From Parvibaculum sp963975745 (GTDB lineage Bacteria; Pseudomonadota; Alphaproteobacteria; Parvibaculales; Parvibaculaceae), in NCBI RefSeq assembly GCF_963975745.1, contig NZ_CAXBIB010000001.1, forward strand, positions 294,994 through 358,993: DNA of 64,000 bases, written 5' to 3'. Positions 56,685-64,000 of the stretch are shown here, piece by piece (positions within the stretch are counted from its first letter, which is position 1; every line of letters begins with the position of its first letter). The position numbers were made by a program, and so were the translations under genes. The notes beneath the pieces were generated by a model. It searched no databases, was not told the DNA's origin, and saw only the letters and a list, made by a program, of their open reading frames with translations.

Positions 56685-57875
56685 TCAGGCCCTTGAATCG
56701 TGAAGATCGAAGAGCCGCCGATGCTCCTCGATGGCGAACCTATCGGTCATGCCGGCAATGAAGTCGCAAACCCGCCTCGCGGTCCTTGTACCGCTGGCGC
56801 CGTCGCAGCCCCTCTGCCATTCGGGCGGCAGAAGGTCCGGTTCCCGATGCAGCAGTCCGAAGAGATCGGCGACGATCCGCTGCGCCTTGCTCATCGACCG
56901 ATTGACGCGATAGTGGCGATACATGCGCTGCATCAGAAAAGACTTCAGCGCCGCATTGTGCTCTCGCATCACGACCCCGAAACCGACCAGTGGCTGATCC
57001 ATTGCCCGGACCTCGGCCGCTGATTCCGGCCGTGATGCCTCGATTCTGCGGCGCGTTTCGGCCAGCAGGTCATCGACCATCGCGCCGATCAGCCGCCGGA
57101 CCGCTTCCTGTATGACGCGCGAAGTCTCAAGCCCGGGGAACTCGTCCAGCACCAGCCGGAATGCATCGCCAACCAGGGGCAGCGCCATCAGATCGTCAAT
57201 TTCGAACAGGCCCGCCCGCAAACCGTCGTCGATGTCGTGATTGTTGTAGGCAATGTCGTCGGCCAGCGCCGCAACCTGGGCTTCGGGGCCCGCATAGGTC
57301 GAAAGCTCGAGATCCTGCGTTTCGGCATATTCGGCGATGGCCCGCGGCAGCCCGTCGATACCCTGGGCCGGCGTCACGACCGGCCCGTTATGCTTGACCA
57401 GCCCTTCAAGCGTTTCCCATGTCAGGTTGAGCCCGTCGAAACGCGCATAGCGTTGCTCCAGCTTGGTGACGATACGCAGCGTCTGGGCATTGTGATCGAA
57501 GCCGCCAAAGCCCGCCATGCACCGATCTAGGGCGGTTTCACCGGCATGGCCGAAAGGCGTGTGGCCGAGATCATGCGCAAGCGCGAGCGTCTCGGCGAGA
57601 TCTTCGTCAAGACCGAGCACACGGGCGATCGAGCGGGCCACCTGCGCGACTTCCAGTGAATGGGATAGCCGCGTCCGGTAATTGTCGCCCTCGTGATAGA
57701 CGAAGACCTGGGTCTTGTATTTGAGGCGGCGGAAGGCGCCGGAATGGATGATCCGGTCACGATCGCGTTGAAACGGCGTCCGGGTTGCGCTTTCGGGCTC
57801 CGCGAACAGCCGCCCGCGCGTTTCCTCGGCGCGAGTGGCATAGGCTGCGGTGGCGGCGGGATTGGCGATCGGCAA
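56685..57875 (-). CDS. dgt: dNTP triphosphohydrolase (dGTPase-like)
   Basis: 396 residues with the HD-domain metal ligands in RTRLSHSLEVAQVARSI and ALAHDLGHTPFGHAGE. The family hydrolyses dNTPs to the nucleoside and triphosphate. The start is a TTG at 57875, with GAGG six bases upstream. It diverges from erpA across 142 nt. Substrate preference (dGTP or all dNTPs) cannot be told from sequence. Confidence 0.9.
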   Translation of the reverse strand: MPIANPAATAAYATRAEETRGRLFAEPESATRTPFQRDRDRIIHSGAFRRLKYKTQVFVYHEGDNYRTRLSHSLEVAQVARSIARVLGLDEDLAETLALAHDLGHTPFGHAGETALDRCMAGFGGFDHNAQTLRIVTKLEQRYARFDGLNLTWETLEGLVKHNGPVVTPAQGIDGLPRAIAEYAETQDLELSTYAGPEAQVAALADDIAYNNHDIDDGLRAGLFEIDDLMALPLVGDAFRLVLDEFPGLETSRVIQEAVRRLIGAMVDDLLAETRRRIEASRPESAAEVRAMDQPLVGFGVVMREHNAALKSFLMQRMYRHYRVNRSMSKAQRIVADLFGLLHREPDLLPPEWQRGCDGASGTRTARRVCDFIAGMTDRFAIEEHRRLFDLHDSRA

Positions 57876-58017
57876 GAAAAACCTCGACTTTTCAGTCCAT
57901 TGGCCCGATCTGCCGGTTTGAAAACCGACCGCCGGGCGACTACATATCTGCTAAGCCAATTCTGGTATTGTTCAAAGCCGAAAGCACGATTTCGGGTGCG
58001 CAAGCGAGAGAGATTGC

Positions 58018-58371
58018 ATGACCGACGCCAATATCGCCGAACTTGCTGCGCCGATCACGCTGACGGCGCGGGCCGCCCGTCAGATCGCCCGCATCCTTGA
58101 GGGAGAAGGCCAGGGCGTCATGCTGCGTGTGGCAGTCCAGGGCGGCGGTTGCTCCGGTTTTCAATACGGCTTCACGCTGGATGATTCGAAACAGGATGAC
58201 GATCTGGCACTCGAAAGGGATGGCGTAACAGTGCTGATCGATCCTGTCTCGGTCGAGTATCTGGCCGGCGCCGAGATCGACTATACGGACGATCTGATCG
58301 GCTCCGCCTTCAAGATCAACAATCCGAACGCCACTTCGTCCTGCGGCTGCGGCACGTCCTTCTCGGTCTGA
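58018..58371 (+). CDS. erpA: A-type iron-sulfur insertion protein (ErpA-like)
   Basis: 117 residues. The three cluster-ligand cysteines are C45 (GGGCSGF), C109 and C111 (SSCGCG). It carries Fe-S clusters to target proteins. The name ErpA rather than IscA rests on context beside dgt/argS, as in other alphaproteobacteria; the two are close relatives. Confidence 0.9.
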   Translation: MTDANIAELAAPITLTARAARQIARILEGEGQGVMLRVAVQGGGCSGFQYGFTLDDSKQDDDLALERDGVTVLIDPVSVEYLAGAEIDYTDDLIGSAFKINNPNATSSCGCGTSFSV

Positions 58372-58492
58372 CGGGGGTTTTTCTCCAATACTGTGCCGCA
58401 ATGGCACAACGATGGTTTTACCCAAAGCAAAACGCCAGTATCCTTGCGCGATCTTGGTGATTCTGACCGTAAGGGACCGCAAGCGCATACCG

Positions 58493-59080
58493 ATGAACAG
58501 CCTTGTTCTGACCGATTCCGGCCGAAAGCTGGAGAAATACTGGCAATCAATCCGGAAGGCCGATGAAGTGCCGCGGCGCGGCGACTTCAGGCTGACATCG
58601 GATATCGCGCCGCTGATGCCCCATCTGGTCATCGCAGAACTCGACGACAACGACCTGGTCTTCCGTCTGGCTGGCAGTGGCCTGACGGAACGACAGGGCC
58701 TGAACATCACCGGCAAGCGCTATGGCGACTTCGCCGAGCCGATGCAGGTCGCGCGCGCCGCCGCCCGCATTATCGCGTTGCATGCCACGCCCTGCGGTTT
58801 TGTCTCCGTGCATCGCGAGGAATATCAGCGCGGTTTCGCGGCGGACGTCGAGGTGGTCGGCTTTCCGCTGCGCACCGACAACGGCGAGGGCCGGATGCTG
58901 GTGATGGTGGTGACGCCGCTCGGCACGGCGCCCTATTCCGAGACTGGCGGACGGCCTATCTTCATGGCGCCGGCAAGCCGGTTCGAATTCATCGATGTCG
59001 GCCAGGGCGAGCCTGACGACAACGCAATCGTCCAATGGGCCGAGCGCGGGGCCCTCAGCCAGGGGAAGCGGGCCGAGTGA
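58493..59080 (+). CDS. PAS-domain (PAS_5) protein of alphaproteobacterial type
   Basis: 195 residues, mostly one PAS-like domain. The family is an alphaproteobacterial PAS group of unknown function, often annotated as a putative sensor; no output domain is fused. The start is the ATG at 58493, because the longer frame is not conserved; its ribosome site (AAGGGA) is rather far upstream. The stop overlaps the xthA start (TGATG), so the two are translationally coupled. Confidence 0.7.
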   Translation: MNSLVLTDSGRKLEKYWQSIRKADEVPRRGDFRLTSDIAPLMPHLVIAELDDNDLVFRLAGSGLTERQGLNITGKRYGDFAEPMQVARAAARIIALHATPCGFVSVHREEYQRGFAADVEVVGFPLRTDNGEGRMLVMVVTPLGTAPYSETGGRPIFMAPASRFEFIDVGQGEPDDNAIVQWAERGALSQGKRAE

Positions 59081-59871
59081 TGAAGATTGCGACCTTCAAC
59101 GTCAATTCGATCAAGGCACGCCTGGCCAATCTCACCACCTGGCTGCAGGAGGCCGCGCCCGACATTGTCTGCCTGCAGGAATTGAAATGCGTCGACGATG
59201 CCTTCCCGCGCAGCGAGATCGAGGGGCTGGGCTACAACGTCGCCGTGCATGGACAGAAGACCTATAACGGCGTCGCCATTCTCTCGAAGCTGCCGCTCGA
59301 AGACGTGACCAAGGGCCTGCCGGGCGGCACGGAGGACGAACAGGCCCGTTATATCGAGGCCGTCGTGTCGACCGATGACGCTGCCATAAGGGTTTCTTCA
59401 ATCTATCTGCCGAACGGCAATCCCGTCGATACCGACAAGTTCGAGTACAAGCTGCACTGGATGGACCGCCTGATCGACCACGCCCACAGATTGCTGTCCT
59501 ACGAGGAAGTGCTGGTGCTCGCCGGCGACTACAATGTCATTCCGACCGCCGACGACGTGCACGATCCGGACGCCTGGGCCGATGACGCGCTGTTCCGGCC
59601 CGAAACCCGCGCCAAGTTCCGTGAGCTGATCAATCTCGGCCTGACCGATGCCTTCCGGGCCTGCCACACCGAAGCCCATCGCTACACCTTCTGGGACTAC
59701 CAGGCCGGTGCCTGGGCGAAGGACAATGGCCTCCGCATCGACCATCTTCTGCTGTCGCCGCAGGCGACCGATCGCCTCACGGCCTGCGACATCGACCGCA
59801 ATGTCCGGGGCCGCGAAAAGCCCTCCGACCACGTGCCCGTCTGGGTCGAACTCGACAGCGAAAAGCGCTGA
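59080..59871 (+). CDS. xthA: Exodeoxyribonuclease III
   Basis: 263 residues of the exonuclease III/AP endonuclease fold. Conserved parts are FNVNSIKAR, metal-binding E34 in LQELK, AGDYNV, and the end SDHVPVWVEL. It removes abasic sites and 3' blocks in base excision repair. The ATG at 59080 overlaps the PAS gene stop. Its own stop is 11 bases before the second Pho-box-like element. Confidence 0.94.
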   Translation: MKIATFNVNSIKARLANLTTWLQEAAPDIVCLQELKCVDDAFPRSEIEGLGYNVAVHGQKTYNGVAILSKLPLEDVTKGLPGGTEDEQARYIEAVVSTDDAAIRVSSIYLPNGNPVDTDKFEYKLHWMDRLIDHAHRLLSYEEVLVLAGDYNVIPTADDVHDPDAWADDALFRPETRAKFRELINLGLTDAFRACHTEAHRYTFWDYQAGAWAKDNGLRIDHLLLSPQATDRLTACDIDRNVRGREKPSDHVPVWVELDSEKR

Positions 59872-59882
59872 ATACCCCCCCT

Positions 59883-59911
59883 CTGTCACGGAACTGTCAC
59901 AAAACTGTCAT
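59883..59911 (+). promoter_or_regulatory. PhoB-box-like triple direct repeat
   Basis: Half-sites CTGTCAC (59883), CTGTCAC (59894) and CTGTCAT (59905) repeat every 11 bases, the PhoB pattern with three units. The flanks (CCCCCCCT before, GNAA between the first two units, AAA after the second) match the 5982 element. It is 170 nt or so before copA, and upstream of the CueR promoter, so a separate short transcript is possible. Confidence 0.55.
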
Positions 59912-59972
59912 AAACGGCTTTCGGGAATACTTATCCCTCAACTTGTCCCCGGGGAGCGCGCGTCAGGGCCCC

Positions 59973-59995
59973 GGAGATAACCCCGACTTATCCCC
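59973..59995 (+). other. Conserved stem-loop of the two-copy Pho-box element, second copy
   Basis: GGAGATAA (59973-59980) and TTATCCCC (59988-59995) form an 8-bp stem with one A-C mismatch and a 7-nt loop (CCCCGAC). The 6050-6072 copy has the same stem and loop lengths; one position changes from a T-G to a T-A pair, so pairing is retained there. Confidence 0.4.
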
Positions 59996-60025
59996 GCCCG
60001 CCCGGCAAGGACTCGACTCCACCCC

Positions 60026-60056
60026 TTGACCTTCCCATCATGGGAAGCCCTATCTC
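60026..60056 (+). promoter_or_regulatory. CueR/MerR-type copA promoter and operator
   Basis: -35 TTGACC (60026-60031) and -10 TATCTC (60051-60056) are 19 bases apart, the long spacer of MerR-family promoters. Between them lies the dyad CTTCCCATCATGGGAAG (60031-60047), symmetric around one base, matching CueR operators. It is 30 bases upstream of the copA start at 60087 and the cueR gene is close by. Confidence 0.9.
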
Positions 60057-60086
60057 GGATCCGACACGGAGCCAGAGGAGCTTTCC

Positions 60087-62435
<2,349 letters not shown>

Positions 62436-62486
62436 GGTTGGAGATGGGTGATTGGTTATGTGTACCGATTGCATTCTCCCCCAAAA

Positions 62487-62517
62487 CGTCATGGCCCTGC
62501 TTGTCCGGGTCATGACG
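62487..62517. repeat. REP-like palindrome between copA and cueR
   Basis: CGTCATGGCCC (62487-62497) pairs over 11 bp (one G-T) with GGGTCATGACG (62507-62517), loop TGCTTGTCC. GTCATGGCC...CATGACG palindromes are common dispersed elements in alphaproteobacteria. It may stop the copA transcript or stabilise the end; AATTATATTTAAT follows. Confidence 0.65.
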
Positions 62518-62568
62518 AATTATATTTAATCAGGCAGAAACCCGAGAGCGCGGGACCATGAGGCACCC

Positions 62569-62997
62569 ATGAACATCGGCGAGGCGGCGAAGGCCACAGG
62601 CGTTTCGGCCAAGATGATCCGCTACTACGAAAGCGTCGGCCTGATCGATCCGGCGGCGCGCAGCGAGAGCGGCTATCGCGTCTACAGCGAAAACGACCTG
62701 CATGTGCTGCGCTTCATCAAGCGGGCGCGCAAGATGGGGTTCCCGATGGAGCGGATCGAGACGCTGCTCGGCCTCTGGCGCGACGACGACCGCAACAGCG
62801 CCGAAGTCAAGACGCTGGCACTCGGCCATATCGCCGAACTGGAAAAGCAGATCGCCGAGATGCAGGCCGTCGCCGACACGCTGCGCAAGCTGGCTGCGAC
62901 CTGCCATGGCGATGACCGGCCGGACTGCCCGATCCTCAACGATTTGTCCGCCGAACATGATGCACCTGCGCGGACACCGAAAAGGAGACGTGCCTGA
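62569..62997 (+). CDS. cueR: Cu(I)-responsive MerR-family regulator
   Basis: 142 residues. The MerR winged helix (MNIGEAAKATGVSAKMIRYYE) and dimerisation helix are complete. The metal loop cysteines are C112 and C120 with seven residues between, as in CueR. It activates copA by unwinding the long-spacer promoter when Cu+ binds. GAGG lies six bases before the ATG. It is downstream of copA, so it may be partly autoregulated by read-through. Confidence 0.93.
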   Translation: MNIGEAAKATGVSAKMIRYYESVGLIDPAARSESGYRVYSENDLHVLRFIKRARKMGFPMERIETLLGLWRDDDRNSAEVKTLALGHIAELEKQIAEMQAVADTLRKLAATCHGDDRPDCPILNDLSAEHDAPARTPKRRRA

Positions 62998-63091
62998 CGT
63001 CTTCTGCTCGCATTCGGCCCTCCCCCGGCCCCACTGTCACCATAATGGGCGGCGATGATGTCCTCCGATTTTCCTGCCACCCGGAGTTCCG

Positions 63092-63895
63092 ATGCCTGCC
63101 AGATGGATTTTTGCGCTCGTTGCTCTCTTCCTCATGCTGCCTGCACCCGGCGAGGCCGAGGCGCAAGGCTACGAGGAGCGGCCCGATCTCGGACGGGTCT
63201 TCGATGCGGCCGGCGTCAACGGCACCTTCGTTCTGCTGAATGTGCAGACGGATGAGACGATCATTGTTTATCCGGGTCGAGCGCTCCGCCGCTACGTGCC
63301 GGCCTCGACATTCAAGATCGCCAACAGCCTGATCGCGCTCGAAACCGGCGCGGTGGCGGATGCCGACGAAGTGCTGCCCTATGGCGGCGAACCGCAGCCC
63401 TTTCCGGCCTGGGAAAAGGACATGGGGCTTCGCGAGGCGATCCGCGCCTCCAACGTGCCGGTCTATCAGGAGGTCGCGCGGCGCGTCGGGATTGAGCGCA
63501 TGCGCGCGATGCTGGAACGGCTCGGCTACGGCAATGCCGATCCCGGCGATGTCGTCGATCGCTTCTGGCTCGACGGGCCGCTCGAAATCAGCGCGGTCGA
63601 ACAGGCGCGCTTCGTTGCCGCGCTGGCGACGAACGGTCTGCCGCTGTCGGACCGTAGCCAGGCGCTGGTGCGCGAGATCCTGCTGATGGAAGAGATCGAC
63701 GGCGCGAAGCTCTATGGCAAGACCGGATGGGCTTTCGCCGAGGAGAAGCCCGGCATCGGCTGGTTGGTCGGCTGGGTCGAACGCGACGGCCGGATTTTCA
63801 GCTTTGCACTCAACATGGACATGACGAAGATCGAGCAGGCGGGCCTGCGCATCGAACTTGCGAAGAAGTTGCTGGGGACGTTGGGGGCGTTGTAG
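63092..63895 (+). CDS. Class D (OXA-type) beta-lactamase
   Basis: 267 residues with signal peptide (about 1-24). All class D motifs are intact: S72-x-x-K75 (STFK), S120-N-V, Y146-G-N, W159-L, and K210-T-G. The carbamylated Lys75 mechanism is therefore expected; the enzyme should act in the periplasm. It could also be a distant penicillin-recognising relative, but the motif set favours a lactamase. GGAG is about six bases before the ATG. Its neighbours are copA and cueR, with no mobile element seen. Confidence 0.88.
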   Translation: MPARWIFALVALFLMLPAPGEAEAQGYEERPDLGRVFDAAGVNGTFVLLNVQTDETIIVYPGRALRRYVPASTFKIANSLIALETGAVADADEVLPYGGEPQPFPAWEKDMGLREAIRASNVPVYQEVARRVGIERMRAMLERLGYGNADPGDVVDRFWLDGPLEISAVEQARFVAALATNGLPLSDRSQALVREILLMEEIDGAKLYGKTGWAFAEEKPGIGWLVGWVERDGRIFSFALNMDMTKIEQAGLRIELAKKLLGTLGAL

Positions 63896-63926
63896 GGCGC
63901 TTTTGCGCAAGCAAAACTTGTTACCA

Positions 63927-63947
63927 CTTCCCACCCTCCCCTTGGGG
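63927..63947. repeat. Dispersed palindromic repeat, partial copy at window end
   Basis: CTTCCCACCCTCCCC-TT-GGGG resembles one arm of the copies at 13946 and 19183. The last 50 bases of the window (with a run of nine G) may contain its other arm, but the window ends there. Confidence 0.5.
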
Positions 63948-64000
63948 ATTCCTCTGCAAAACACAGTGTGCTTTGGTCGTCAGAGGGGGGGGGCGGATCG

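Noticed and set aside
59883..59911. CRISPR-like short repeats
   Set aside because: Three 7-nt units at 11-nt spacing fit a PhoB box; no array, no cas genes.

Overview
The window is high-GC, densely coded bacterial chromosome, almost certainly from an alphaproteobacterium of the Hyphomicrobiales (Rhizobiales) or a near relative such as Parvibaculum. The evidence is gene content and order: a yajC-secD-secF-Mth938-phytoene-synthase-like run; an argS-SPOR-nagZ-scpA-scpB-tatABC-serS-surE-pcm-LysM/M23 run; a GTTC-N7-GTTC LexA box; and GyrA with Gln in place of E. coli Ser83. The genus is an inference. No phage, insertion sequence, CRISPR array or rRNA is visible. One tRNA (Lys, TTT) is present.

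Layout. 1-5.1 kb (minus): a partial glmU, galE, the sulfate-activation pair cysD-cysNC and a small unknown membrane protein. 5.3-7.0 kb (plus): beta-carbonic anhydrase and an FkbM-type methyltransferase. 7.0-9.6 kb (minus): a RodZ-like HTH/SH3 protein, a small haem-copper-oxidase-like membrane protein and a ketopantoate-reductase-like enzyme. 9.7-12.7 kb (plus): a tightly coupled sugar cluster of FdtA/WxcM-like cupin, DegT aminotransferase, NeuD/PglD-like acyltransferase and glycosyltransferase-like protein. 12.8-15.9 kb: a possible leader, two GreA/Rnk-type proteins and a Kef-type antiporter. 15.9-23.6 kb (minus): DUF1993, tRNA-Lys, tgt-queA, two cyclophilins, coaD and gyrA. 24-27.3 kb: a PEGL-type P-type ATPase and a DUF2269 membrane protein. 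27.3-31.1 kb: divergent ssb and uvrA around a LexA box. 31.1-39.5 kb: an Asp-nucleophile alpha/beta hydrolase with a divergent XRE/MmyB regulator, a Tat-exported PhoD phosphatase, two paralogous amidases and trmFO. 39.5-44.5 kb (minus): the Sec accessory and complex-I-assembly-like run. 44.7-57.9 kb: a DUF815 ATPase, then the long minus-strand run of envelope, condensin, Tat and aminoacyl-tRNA synthetase genes ending at dgt. 58-60 kb (plus): erpA, a PAS-domain protein and xthA. 60-64 kb (plus): a copper module (CueR-type promoter, copA, cueR) and a class D beta-lactamase.

Most of the window is housekeeping. The points worth a second look are these. A two-copy intergenic element (about 5982-6072 and 59883-59995) joins PhoB-box-like direct repeats to a conserved 8-bp stem with a 7-nt loop. 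The sugar cluster has an FdtA homologue that has lost the catalytic HxH motif. Tgt has lost three of its four zinc ligands. A peptide/hairpin leader may precede the GreA/Rnk pair. NDUFAF3-like and NDUFAF6-like genes share a run with secDF. A class D beta-lactamase with all motifs intact sits directly behind copper resistance. A dispersed palindromic repeat family occurs at 13.9, 19.0-19.2 and 63.9 kb.
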